DNA of 64,000 bases, from NCBI RefSeq assembly GCF_014203795.1, contig NZ_JACHJU010000005.1:310001-374000 (forward strand), given 5' to 3'. The translations under genes and the position numbers were made by a program. This DNA is from Streptosporangium album (GTDB lineage Bacteria > Actinomycetota > Actinomycetes > Streptosporangiales > Streptosporangiaceae). This document shows positions 17,307 through 24,982 of the stretch, in pieces (the stretch's first letter is position 1; each line of letters begins with the position of its first letter). The notes under the pieces are model-generated. The model worked only from the letters and a program-made list of their open reading frames with translations. It made no database searches and was not told the DNA's origin.

Positions 17307-17906
17307 GTGACATTGCCGACTCTGGTCATAGTGAGCGGACCGCCCGGTACGGGCAAGACGACGCTGGCTCATGAGCTCGCCCGGATCCTGGGTTGTCCCG
17401 CGGTCGTCCGTGACGAGATCAAGCAGGGCATGGTCCTGGCCATCCCCGAGTACGAGCCGAGCCTCGGCGATTGGCTGAACCACCGGACTCTGGGGGCGTT
17501 CTTCGGTGTCCTGCGGGTGCTGTTGGAGGCCGGCAGCACAGTGATCGCCGAAGCCGCCTTCCAAGACCGGGTGTGGAGCCCGCACCTGGAACCCTTGACC
17601 GGCTTGGCGCAGATCCGGATCATCCGCTGCACGGCCCCGGCAGCCGTCATCGGTGACCGGATCATCCAGCGCGCCAAGCAGGACGTTCACCGAACGGCGC
17701 ACGCTGACCATACCTTGATCAGAGCGATCGAGGCCGGGCAGCGGCCCTTCGACTCCTTCGTGCCGATTTCGCTGGATGCCCCCACAGTGACCGTGGACAC
17801 CAGCGTCAGCTACCAGCCGAGCCTCATGGAGGTCGCAGCCTTTATTTCTTCCCCGGGTTGCACCAGCCCGAGCGGTGGACCCCCGGAAGCTGCACCGGCT
17901 GGCTGA
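17307..17906 (+). CDS. P-loop kinase-like ATPase (AAA_33/zeta-toxin-like)
   Basis: About 199 residues from GTG 17307 (the frame extends to GTG 17274; neither has a clear ribosome site). LVIVSGPPGTGKTTLAHELA is a Walker A loop, followed by CPAVVRDEIKQGM where AAA_33 kinases carry an acidic catalytic residue. AGSTVIAEAAF holds the Walker B-like strand, and RAKQDVHRTAHAD is a lid with two or three basic residues. Families with this layout phosphorylate small molecules such as chloramphenicol, sugars or UDP-GlcNAc, and predicted members are often called ATP-binding protein. The substrate is unknown. A strong hairpin follows. Confidence 0.75.
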   Translation: MTLPTLVIVSGPPGTGKTTLAHELARILGCPAVVRDEIKQGMVLAIPEYEPSLGDWLNHRTLGAFFGVLRVLLEAGSTVIAEAAFQDRVWSPHLEPLTGLAQIRIIRCTAPAAVIGDRIIQRAKQDVHRTAHADHTLIRAIEAGQRPFDSFVPISLDAPTVTVDTSVSYQPSLMEVAAFISSPGCTSPSGGPPEAAPAG

Positions 17907-17923
17907 TAAGGAGGCGGACACCT

Positions 17924-17956
17924 GACCGGCGCTGGGGGCGGCCGCCCACGCCGGTC
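17924..17956 (+). terminator. Strong GC hairpin after the kinase-like gene
   Basis: Arms GACCGGCG and CGCCGGTC enclose a self-complementary GGGCGGCCGCCC core, 18 nt after the stop codon. There is no U tract, which is usual in actinomycetes. Confidence 0.6.
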
Positions 17957-18029
17957 CGGCCAGCAGGTCGGTGTCGATTTCGGCGGGGGTGACCTTCTTA
18001 CCGGCAGCGCATTTCAGCCGTCGAGTTCG

Positions 18030-18429
18030 GCGCCGAGTTTGGGCCGCTCGGCGACCGGCTCCCGCACCGCCCGTTCCTCGTCACCCTGCTCGCCATCACC
18101 GGCCTGGGCCTGCTCGCCGCGGGCTGCGCACCGAGCAGGACCTGCGCCGTTCCTGCTTCTACCAGGCGACGGTCTTCGCCGGGTTCTCGGCCGTCTGGAC
18201 CTGCCTGGCGCTCCTCCTCACCAGTCCGGCCTACGGCCTGGGCGCCCAGGCGGTCGGGATGCTTGCCCTGGTCGGCGGGGCGACCATGCTCTGCACCCCG
18301 CTCGCCGGACGCCTGGTGGACCGCCGGGGGCCCGACCCGGTGAATCTCGTCTGCACGCTTGGGGTCCTCGTCTCGGCCGCGGTCCTCGCGGCGGGCGCCC
18401 GGGGCGGCGCGCTGGGTCTGGCCCGGAAC
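18030..18429 (+). pseudogene. MFS transporter remnant
   Basis: Two frames together give GDRLPHRPFLVTLLAITGLG and then, after a shift near 18130, RRSCFYQATVFAGFSAVWTC, LALLLTSPAYGLGAQAVG and CTPLAGRLVDRRGPDPVNLV. The last contains the MFS loop GRLVDRRG and neighbouring helices. The flanks do not continue the protein on either side. This is about a third of a transporter. Confidence 0.65.
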
Positions 18430-18559
18430 CTCGTGGCGCTGTACGGCCGAAGGCCCCGGCTCAACGAGGACCCAGCCACGAGCCGGTGTTGACACCCCCG
18501 TCGTCCCCTCCCTCGACCGGCTCGGTCGGTCGTGCTTCTGCGTCTGCGCAAATGGTCAT

Positions 18560-19405
18560 TTATGAGAGTTGTGGACTGTCGGCAGGGCGTTTGCCGGGTT
18601 CGTCGTCCGGTTCGCTTCCCATGGGGAGAGCCTGGATGGGAAGGAGGTGCGGGCGTTTGGCTGTGCGGCCGTCGCCGGAGGAGCGGCCTCGCAGGCGTCT
18701 GCCGAGCCAGGGGCCGAGGAAGGTGGCGGCCCAGCGCAGTTCGGTGGCCGCAGCGCGCCATCCGGAGGGGGTGACCGCCGGCGAAGAGAGCGGGTGGGTC
18801 CAGGAGTCGCTGCTGCCTGGAAGTCGGAGCGCGTGGGCGACGGCGGCGGCGATCCGTTCGTGCCCGAGGGGGCTGGCGTGGAGCCTGTCCTGGCTCCACA
18901 GTCGCGGGTCGGTGACGACCGGGTGGTGGGAGGTTTCGGCGACGATGACCCCGTGGCGGAGGGCTGCGGCGCGGATGCGGTGGTTGAGGGCGGCGGCGCG
19001 GGAGCTGATCGGGCGGGCAAGCGGGGTGATCCTTGCGAGGTCAGGGAAAGTGAGGGTTGCCACGTGGGCGCCTTGTGCGGTGAGCGCGGCGAACATCGCC
19101 TCCAGGTGGCCGGCGACCTCGTCGGCGTCGAACCGGGGTCGGAGCAGGTCATTGACTCCGGTGACGACGGTGGCCAGGTCGGGGCGCAGGGCGAGTGCGG
19201 GGCCGAGCTGTTCGGCATGGATCTGGGCGGCGAGGCGTCCGCGTACGGCCAGATTGGCGTACCGGAGACCGGAGCTGCCCAGCGCGAGCTGTTCAGCGAG
19301 CCGGTCGGCCCATCCACGCAGGCCGGCGATGTCGTCGCCGTCGCCGAGCCCCTCTGTCTGGCTGTCGCCCAAGGCGACGTAGCGCAGGTACTCACCGCTG
19401 GACAT
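18560..19405 (-). CDS. SGNH/GDSL hydrolase
   Basis: 281 residues. Block I ALGDSQTEG with Ser 15, block II Gly in NLAVRGRLA (near 56), block III TGVNDLL with Asn 85, and block V SQDRLHASPLGH with Asp 173 and His 176: a complete SGNH set. No signal peptide, so it is cytoplasmic, acting on an ester or acyl group. The last 70 residues are an extra tail, rich in Arg and Pro. It overlaps the end of the upstream PadR gene by 14 nt, so it is the second gene of that operon and a likely target of that regulator. Confidence 0.88.
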   Translation of the reverse strand: MSSGEYLRYVALGDSQTEGLGDGDDIAGLRGWADRLAEQLALGSSGLRYANLAVRGRLAAQIHAEQLGPALALRPDLATVVTGVNDLLRPRFDADEVAGHLEAMFAALTAQGAHVATLTFPDLARITPLARPISSRAAALNHRIRAAALRHGVIVAETSHHPVVTDPRLWSQDRLHASPLGHERIAAAVAHALRLPGSSDSWTHPLSSPAVTPSGWRAAATELRWAATFLGPWLGRRLRGRSSGDGRTAKRPHLLPIQALPMGSEPDDEPGKRPADSPQLS

Positions 19406-19961
19406 GAGCTGTCCGCCTTTCCCGCAGGACCGCCGCGCTCTGGCGGCACCAGTCTCGATTGCCCTGCTCGAAGGCGAGGCCGCGCAGACAAGTCAGGTAG
19501 GGACCGATCCGTTCACCGTGGCGCAGGAACTCCTCCTCGCTCCTGTCGCCGCGCATCTGCCGCAGCAGCCTGCTGAACAGTTCGATCTTTGCGTCCGCGA
19601 AGGCGGCTCGCTCCGTGAGCTGTGCGATCACCTCATCGCCGTCGACGTGGTCGACGGCCTGGACCTTGACGAGAAGGTCGTCACGGATGAAGGAGTGCTT
19701 GTTGACGGTTGCCGCGAACCGTTCCAACTCGGCCAGACCGGCCTCGGTGACCTTGAAAAGGCGCTTGTTGGGCCGGGTGTCCTGGACCACCTCCCGGCCG
19801 GTGACCAGCCCCTCCTTCTCCAGCTTGGCCAGTTCCGCGTACAGCTGCTGGGGCAGGGCGTGCCAGAAGTTCGCCACGCCCATGTCGAATGCCTTGGCCA
19901 GCTGGTATCCGCTGAGCTCCTCGTCCAGCAGCGCCGCCAGCGCGGCGTGCCGCAACGCCAT
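19392..19961 (-). CDS. PadR-family regulator
   Basis: 189 residues from ATG 19961, chosen for the GGGGAGGG site 8 nt upstream; the frame extends nine codons more. MALRHAALAALLDEELSGYQ, then FWHALPQQLYAELAKLEKEG and a wing NKRLFKVTEAGLAELERFA form the winged HTH; the C-terminal Vir-type helical domain follows (LLVKVQAVDHVDGDEVIAQL). It is divergent from the SnoaL-like gene and overlaps the SGNH hydrolase gene. The AT-rich pseudo-palindrome in the intergenic gap is the probable operator for both directions. Confidence 0.88.
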   Translation of the reverse strand: MALRHAALAALLDEELSGYQLAKAFDMGVANFWHALPQQLYAELAKLEKEGLVTGREVVQDTRPNKRLFKVTEAGLAELERFAATVNKHSFIRDDLLVKVQAVDHVDGDEVIAQLTERAAFADAKIELFSRLLRQMRGDRSEEEFLRHGERIGPYLTCLRGLAFEQGNRDWCRQSAAVLRERRTAHVQR

Positions 19962-20003
19962 CGAGATGCCCTCCCCCCTTTTTCCCAATGAACCTTTGCT
20001 ATG

Positions 20004-20023
20004 TTACTCAATTAAATGACTAA
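20004..20023. promoter_or_regulatory. Pseudo-palindrome between divergent padR and SnoaL-like genes
   Basis: The 20-bp sequence has outer arms TTA/TAA and inner arms TCA/TGA around ATTAA, with two mismatched pairs. It lies in the only AT-rich gap between the two start codons, the expected place for a PadR site. Confidence 0.45.
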
Positions 20024-20051
20024 TCACTTCCTTGACTATAGGGGCACAGTT

Positions 20052-20483
20052 ATGACTACCGCAGACCACTTCCGGTCCGCCGTCGAACATCGCGATCTCG
20101 CCGCTCTGAGCGACCTGTTCACCGACGACATCCGCTTGTACAGCCCGGTGAAATTCACCCCCTTCGAGGGCAAGCCCATGGTCCTGGGCCTCTTCGGCGT
20201 CCTGTTGCGCACTTTCGAAGACTTCCGCTACATCGGGCACTTCGACGGCACCGCCCAGACCAGCACCGACGGCACCGAGGCCCCATCGGTCATCCTGCTG
20301 TTCCGAGCCACCGTGCACGGCAAGCAGATCCATGGCATCGACCTCCTCCAGCTCAACGAGACCGGCCTGATCAAAGAGTTCACGGTGATGGTCCGCCCGC
20401 AGTCCGCGGTCCGCGCGCTGGGCGAAGCGGTCCTCGCCGGCCTCGTCGCCGACGGCCTTGTCCCAGCACCAGCTGATCACTAA
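20052..20483 (+). CDS. SnoaL/NTF2-like protein
   Basis: 143 residues from ATG 20052 (ribosome site AGGGGC). The sequence ADHFRSAVEHRDLAALSDLF, DIRLYSPVKFTPFEGKPMV and GIDLLQLNETGLIKEFTVMV is the cone-shaped NTF2-like fold of SnoaL_2 proteins: helix, YSP strand and the alternating sheet ending in MVRP. Members are small-molecule isomerases, cyclases or binding proteins, or simply of unknown role. Divergent transcription from a PadR gene suggests it responds to the same signal. Confidence 0.8.
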   Translation: MTTADHFRSAVEHRDLAALSDLFTDDIRLYSPVKFTPFEGKPMVLGLFGVLLRTFEDFRYIGHFDGTAQTSTDGTEAPSVILLFRATVHGKQIHGIDLLQLNETGLIKEFTVMVRPQSAVRALGEAVLAGLVADGLVPAPADH

Positions 20484-20534
20484 AGCTTTGATCATCTACG
20501 TGGGGATGGGCGGGGTGGACCACTGTGCTCCGCC

Positions 20535-20657
20535 ATGACGGAAGCGGACTTCCTGCGCACCACTCGGGCGTCCTATGACGCCATGGCCGCCGACTACGCT
20601 CAACTCTTCCACGACGACCGGGCGCTGCTCGCCGCCTTCGCCGAGCTCGTGCAGATC
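20535..20657 (+). pseudogene. N-terminal stump of a SAM methyltransferase
   Basis: MTEADFLRTTRASYDAMAAD and YAQLFHDDRALLAAFAELV are the typical start of a class of actinobacterial methyltransferases. The match stops before motif I and the sequence passes straight into an antisense fragment of an oxidoreductase. A deletion or rearrangement fused two unrelated genes tail to tail here. Confidence 0.6.
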
Positions 20658-20880
20658 GCCGAGACCAGGACGCCCATGTCCGGGCCGAGCGTGCTCATCG
20701 ACTGCTCGCCGGCGTCGATGAGCGACACCTCCAGGCCGATGTATCCGCCGCCGACCACCGCGGCGCTGCGCGGGTGCCCGGACTCCAGGGCGCGCGGCAG
20801 TGCCACACCGTCGTCCAGGGTCTGCACGCCGTAAACACCCTGTGCCTGCGCCCCGGGCAGATCGGGGCGGACCCGGCCTC
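20650..20880 (-). pseudogene. NAD(P)-disulfide oxidoreductase fragment
   Basis: The minus strand encodes DLPGAQAQGVYGVQTLDDGV, ALPRALESGHPRSAAVV and the nucleotide-binding GGGYIGLEV, directly followed by SLIDAGEQSMSTLGPDMG. In CoA-disulfide-reductase-like flavoproteins about 12 residues stand between GLE and the Asp/Glu strand, so a small internal deletion is likely. Both FAD domains are absent. Confidence 0.6.
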
Positions 20881-20962
20881 AGGTCCCGCGTGAGCCGTGT
20901 CGGCTGATCTGCCACGCGGGACGGAAGGCAGGGTGGGCACACGCAGGATCATGGCGGTTGCT

Positions 20963-20984
20963 GCAAAAATTATGCAATTTTTGC
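20963..20984. promoter_or_regulatory. Perfect 9-bp inverted repeat GCAAAAATT/AATTTTTGC
   Basis: Arms of 9 bp with spacer ATGC sit 24 nt before the LacI-like stump. TTGCGA and TCGCACAA repeats follow. The GCAA/TTGC half-sites are typical of LacI-family sugar-regulator operators. Confidence 0.45.
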
Positions 20985-21008
20985 GAAGCCTGTCGCACAA
21001 TTTCACTC

Positions 21009-21212
21009 ATGGTATGCAGGCTTACTGGCGAGGTGACGGTGAGCCGTGTCCTCGACGACAGGCCCGGCGTCTCGGAGGCGGCCCGCGACGCCGTACGGGC
21101 GGCGCCCGCCCTCGGACACGAGCGGATCGGAACGGTCCTGGGTCCTCCCGGTCGCCTGTTCTCGCGCCGTGAAGTGGGCACCCTCTCCGCCCTCGCGGGC
21201 CACTGGGCCTGA
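21009..21212 (+). pseudogene. LacI-family regulator stump
   Basis: The 67-codon frame contains LTGEVTVSRVLDDRPGVSEA and ARDAVRAAPALGHERIGTVL, the recognition helix and hinge of a LacI regulator (normally VSxxTVSRVLN..PxVSExTRxRVxxAxxxLGY). The first HTH helix is shortened and the whole sugar-binding domain is missing. It lies upstream of an alpha-glucoside ABC operon and may be the remains of its regulator. Confidence 0.5.
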
Positions 21213-21400
21213 TGGGCGTGGGCGGGGTGAGGGAGGCCGCGGCGCCGAACACCTCGCGCGGCGCCGTCGGGGGCCCGTCCGGCCACCCCGGGACCGCCGC
21301 TGTTTCCGGTGGCGGCGGCCGCCCAGGCGGGACCCGGCGCTAAAAATCATGGCAAGCAGATGACGTCATCGGTCAGATGCCTGCAAGTCATCGATCATCT
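21213..21400. other. Non-coding stretch before the agl-type operon
   Basis: No gene seen. It includes a perfect 12-bp palindrome GATGACGTCATC (21359-21370). Confidence 0.4.
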
Positions 21401-21543
21401 CTGCCGCAACAGGTGTGTTGCCGCAGGTCAAAACCGTGTCGCCTCCGTTGCGAGGATGTTGCGGCGCAGTGGCGATTGGCTCACTGTCACTTTTTTGCAT
21501 CATGTATGACGGCCTCTTGCTAGGCCCTGCACGCCTCTATATG
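21401..21543 (+). promoter_or_regulatory. Operator-like repeat and promoter of the alpha-glucoside operon
   Basis: CTGCCGCAAC (21401-21410) and GTTGCCGCAG (21417-21426) form an inverted repeat with one mismatch, with the TTGC/GCAA half-sites of LacI-type operators. A possible promoter, CTTGCT-16-TATATG, ends at 21543, 33 nt before the GTG start of the binding protein. Confidence 0.45.
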
Positions 21544-21576
21544 TTTCTCGCAACCGACCCGCCAAGGAGTCCCCCT

Positions 21577-22950
21577 GTGAAACCCCGCAACCTCTCGATG
21601 CTGCTCGCCGCGGGCATCGTCCTCACCGCCGCCGGTTGCGGCAGTGACAGCGGCGGCGACAAGGCCGCTGAGACCAAGCCGGGCACCGCGGCCGCCGACG
21701 CCCCGGTCACGATCACCGTGGGCTGCCAGCCCCCCAAGAGCAACCCGTTGGAGCGCACGGCGTGGGACGAGGACGTCGCCGCGTTCCAGAAACTGCACCC
21801 GAACATCACGATCGTGAGCAAGGACGCCTTCCCCTGCATCAACCCGGACACCTTCCAGGCGAAGCTGGCCGGCGGCACGATGGAAGACGTCTTCTACGTC
21901 TACTTCACCGACATTCAGAAGATCATCGCGGCCGGTCAGGCCGCCGACATCAGCCCGTACGTCGGCAGCGTCACCAAGCTGGGCGACCTGCGGCCCGACG
22001 TCATGAGCGTCTTCAAGAGCGGGGACAAGACCTACGGCCTGCCCAGGACCAACTACTCGACGGGCCTGGTCTACAACCGCAAGCTGTTCACCCAGGCCGG
22101 GCTGGACCCCGAGTCCCCGCCCAAGACCTGGGCCGAGGTCCAGGCCGCGGCCAAGAAGATCGCCGGGCTCGGCCCCGGCTACGTCGGCTTCGGCGAGTAC
22201 AGCGCCGGCAACACCGGCGGCTGGCACTTCACCGCCTCCCTCTACGGCCGCGGCGGCGAGATGGTCGGCCCCGACGGCAAGACGGCCGCCTTCAACAGCC
22301 CCGAGGGCAAGGCCGTCCTCGAAAACCTCAAGCAGATGCGCTGGACCGACAACAGCATGGGCGCCAAGCAGCTCCTGCAGTGGGAGGACCTGATGCGCAT
22401 GATGGGCGGCGGCAAGCTCGGCATGATGATCGGCGCCCCCGACGTCGTCCAGTCGGTCAACAACGACTTCAAGGGCAAGTTCGACGACTACGGCGTGACC
22501 GCGCTGCCGGAGGCCAAGGCCTCGCTCAGCGGCGGCGACGGCTACATGTTCAACCCCAAGGCGACACCCGAGAAGATCAAGGCCGGTCTCCTCTGGCTGG
22601 AGTACCACGAGCTGACCCCGGACCAGGGACAGTTCAACTACGAGCGGAACAAGGGCCAGGGCCGCCCCGTCGGCCTGCCCACCCCCGACCTGTACGGCGA
22701 CACCGCTCCCGGCAAGCAGATCGTCGAGACGCGCAAGAAGTTCGCCACCGTGCCGGTGGAACACTTCGCCCCCTACGCGGAAGCCTCCACCACGATCCAG
22801 AACAAGATCGAGCCGCCGAAGGCCCAGGAGCTCTACGCCATCCTCGACGTGGCCATGTCAGCGGTGCTGACCAGGCAGGACGCCGACATCGACAAGCTGC
22901 TCGCCGATGCCGAGGCCAAGGCCAACAAGGTGCTGGCCAAGTCCAGCTGA
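21577..22950 (+). CDS. Sugar ABC transporter substrate-binding lipoprotein
   Basis: 457 residues from GTG 21577, 7 nt after AAGGAG; the frame is open to 21415, but the signal peptide starts here. Lipobox LTAAGC places the lipid-anchored Cys near residue 20, followed by an Asp/Gly/Ser linker. The mature part is a family 1 extracellular solute-binding protein (ITIVSKDAFPC, YGLPRTNYSTGLVYNRKLF, WEDLMRMMGGGKLGMMIGAP). It captures a sugar outside the membrane and delivers it to the two permeases encoded next. With a GH13 alpha-glucosidase in the operon, the ligand is probably an alpha-glucoside such as maltose, sucrose, trehalose or palatinose. Confidence 0.92.
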   Translation: MKPRNLSMLLAAGIVLTAAGCGSDSGGDKAAETKPGTAAADAPVTITVGCQPPKSNPLERTAWDEDVAAFQKLHPNITIVSKDAFPCINPDTFQAKLAGGTMEDVFYVYFTDIQKIIAAGQAADISPYVGSVTKLGDLRPDVMSVFKSGDKTYGLPRTNYSTGLVYNRKLFTQAGLDPESPPKTWAEVQAAAKKIAGLGPGYVGFGEYSAGNTGGWHFTASLYGRGGEMVGPDGKTAAFNSPEGKAVLENLKQMRWTDNSMGAKQLLQWEDLMRMMGGGKLGMMIGAPDVVQSVNNDFKGKFDDYGVTALPEAKASLSGGDGYMFNPKATPEKIKAGLLWLEYHELTPDQGQFNYERNKGQGRPVGLPTPDLYGDTAPGKQIVETRKKFATVPVEHFAPYAEASTTIQNKIEPPKAQELYAILDVAMSAVLTRQDADIDKLLADAEAKANKVLAKSS

Positions 22951-23022
22951 TCCCCTGACACCCGGGGTGCCGGCCCGCTGGCCGGCGCCCCGCCAGTTCA
23001 CGTCGAGATCGGAAGTCAACCG

Positions 23023-23940
23023 ATGACCACAATGACCGTGCAGGGATCACGGCGGCGAAAGCAGGGGGCGTTCCGGCGCGGCGTACGGCGCAACCTCACG
23101 GCGTACGGCTTCCTCTGCGGGGCGCTGATCTGCTTCGCGTTCTTCTCCTGGTACCCGATGGTGCGGGAGATCCTGCTCAGCTTCCAGCAGACGAACTTCG
23201 TCGACCCGCCCACCTGGGTGGGGCTGGAGAATTTCCGCACGGTGACCGAGGACTCCGCGTTCGCCGACGCCTGGATCAACACCGCCGTGTTCACCGGCCT
23301 GGCACTCGTCTTCGGCTACGCCGTGCCGTTCGTGGCGGCGATCGTCCTCAACGAGCTGCGCCACGCCAAGGCCTACCTCAGGTTCGTGGTGTACCTGCCG
23401 GTGATGCTGCCGCCGGCCGTCGGCGTGCTGCTGTTCAAGTGGTTCTACGACCCCGGTCCCGGCCTGTTCAACCAGATCCTGGACCTGGTGCACCTCCCGG
23501 CGCTGAGCTGGCTGGACTCCGCCGACACCGCGCTGATCTCGCTGGTCATCGTCTCCACCTGGATGAACCTGGGCACCGGCACCCTGATCTACCTCGCGGC
23601 GCTGCAGAGCATCCCGGGCGAGCTGTACGAGGCGGCCGAGCTGGACGGAGCCGGGCTCTTCAAACGGGTCTGGCACGTCACGATCCCGCAGACCAAGCTG
23701 ATCCTGCTGGTGATGCTGCTGCTGCAGATCGTCGCGACCATGCAGGTCTTCATCGAGCCGTACCTGCTGACCGGCGGCGGCCCGGAGAACGCGACGCTCA
23801 CCGTCGCCTACCTGATGTACCAGTACGCCTTCAACTTCGGAGACTTCGGCGCCGGCGGCGCGCTGGGGTTGATGCTCATGCTCGTGCTGATGGTGTTCTC
23901 CGCCTTCTACCTGCGCATCTCGCGGGACAACCAGAGCTAG
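23023..23940 (+). CDS. Sugar ABC transporter permease (MalF-type)
   Basis: 305 residues, six spans. The EAA coupling motif YEAAELDGAGLFKRVWHVTIP near 205 binds the ATPase, and SFQQTNFVDPPTWVGLENF at the start is the usual periplasmic loop of MalF/UgpA-type subunits. The gene lies 72 nt after the binding protein. No dedicated ATPase gene is present in the operon; actinomycetes commonly share one MsiK-like ATPase encoded elsewhere. Confidence 0.93.
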   Translation: MTTMTVQGSRRRKQGAFRRGVRRNLTAYGFLCGALICFAFFSWYPMVREILLSFQQTNFVDPPTWVGLENFRTVTEDSAFADAWINTAVFTGLALVFGYAVPFVAAIVLNELRHAKAYLRFVVYLPVMLPPAVGVLLFKWFYDPGPGLFNQILDLVHLPALSWLDSADTALISLVIVSTWMNLGTGTLIYLAALQSIPGELYEAAELDGAGLFKRVWHVTIPQTKLILLVMLLLQIVATMQVFIEPYLLTGGGPENATLTVAYLMYQYAFNFGDFGAGGALGLMLMLVLMVFSAFYLRISRDNQS

Positions 23941-23956
23941 GGAGGCAGCAGCACCC

Positions 23957-24943
23957 ATGTCGAACCTCACCGTTCAACCGAGCCGCCCGGCCCCCGCCGC
24001 GCGACCGGGCTCCGCCCCGGCCAGAACCGGGCGCAGCGCCCGCAGGCGTCGCGGGAAGGAGCCCGCGCCGCAGTTTCGCGGAGTGGTCTCCCCGCACACC
24101 CTGAAGTCCCCCCGCGGGCGGGTGATCTACTGGATCGTCCTGGTCGCGGTGGTGGTGGGCTTCACCGTCGCCTTCGTGTTCCCGCTCTACTGGATGGTCA
24201 CCGGCGCGCTGAGGTCACCCGAGGACCTCGCCCAGATGCCGCCCAGCTTCTTCCCCGAGTCGCTCGACTTCGAGGTGTACGCCGAGGCGTGGGACCAGCT
24301 CAACCTGGGCCGGTTCCTCGGCAACACGCTCCTGTACGCCGGCGGCGCCCTGCTGTTCACGCTGGCCATCGACGTCACGGCCGCCTACGCGCTGTCCAAG
24401 CTGCGGCCCGTGCTGGGCAACCTGGTCCTGGGGCTGATGCTGGCCACGCTGATGATCCCGCCGATGGTCATCCTGCTGCCCGCCTACCTGACGGTCAAGG
24501 ACCTGCCGATCTTCGGCTGGGACCTGCTGAACACGCCGTGGGCGATCTGGCTGCCCGCGGCGGCCAACGGGTTCTACATCTTCCTGCTCAAGCGCTTCTT
24601 CGACTCGATCCCCAGGGAACTGCTCGAAGCCGCCCAGATCGACGGCGCCTCCGCGACCCGGATCCTGTGGTCGATCGTGCTGCCGGTCTCCCGCCCGATC
24701 ATCGGCGTGGTGTCCATCCTCTCGGTGGTCACCGTCTGGAAGGATTTCGTCTGGCCGCTGCTCGTGCTGCCCGACAGCGAGAACATGTCGATCAGCGTCG
24801 GCATCGCCTCACTGTCGGCCCAGATGCCGCAGAACGTCCTCATCGCCGCACTGGTCATCGCGAGCCTTCCGGCCATCATCGTCTTCTTCGTCTTCCAGCG
24901 CAGCATCATGGCCGGCCTGACCGCCGGCAGCCTCAAGGGCTGA
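23957..24943 (+). CDS. Sugar ABC transporter permease (MalG-type)
   Basis: 328 residues, six spans after a basic 45-residue cytoplasmic N-terminus. YWMVTGALRSPEDL is the conserved loop after the first span of MalG-type subunits, and LEAAQIDGASATRILWSIVLP near 218 is the EAA motif. It follows the MalF-type gene after 16 nt with GGAGGCAG as ribosome site. It pairs with that subunit to form the channel. Confidence 0.93.
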   Translation: MSNLTVQPSRPAPAARPGSAPARTGRSARRRRGKEPAPQFRGVVSPHTLKSPRGRVIYWIVLVAVVVGFTVAFVFPLYWMVTGALRSPEDLAQMPPSFFPESLDFEVYAEAWDQLNLGRFLGNTLLYAGGALLFTLAIDVTAAYALSKLRPVLGNLVLGLMLATLMIPPMVILLPAYLTVKDLPIFGWDLLNTPWAIWLPAAANGFYIFLLKRFFDSIPRELLEAAQIDGASATRILWSIVLPVSRPIIGVVSILSVVTVWKDFVWPLLVLPDSENMSISVGIASLSAQMPQNVLIAALVIASLPAIIVFFVFQRSIMAGLTAGSLKG

Positions 24944-24982
24944 CCTCGTCACCCACCTTCAACCGCAAGGAGTTGTCCCAGC

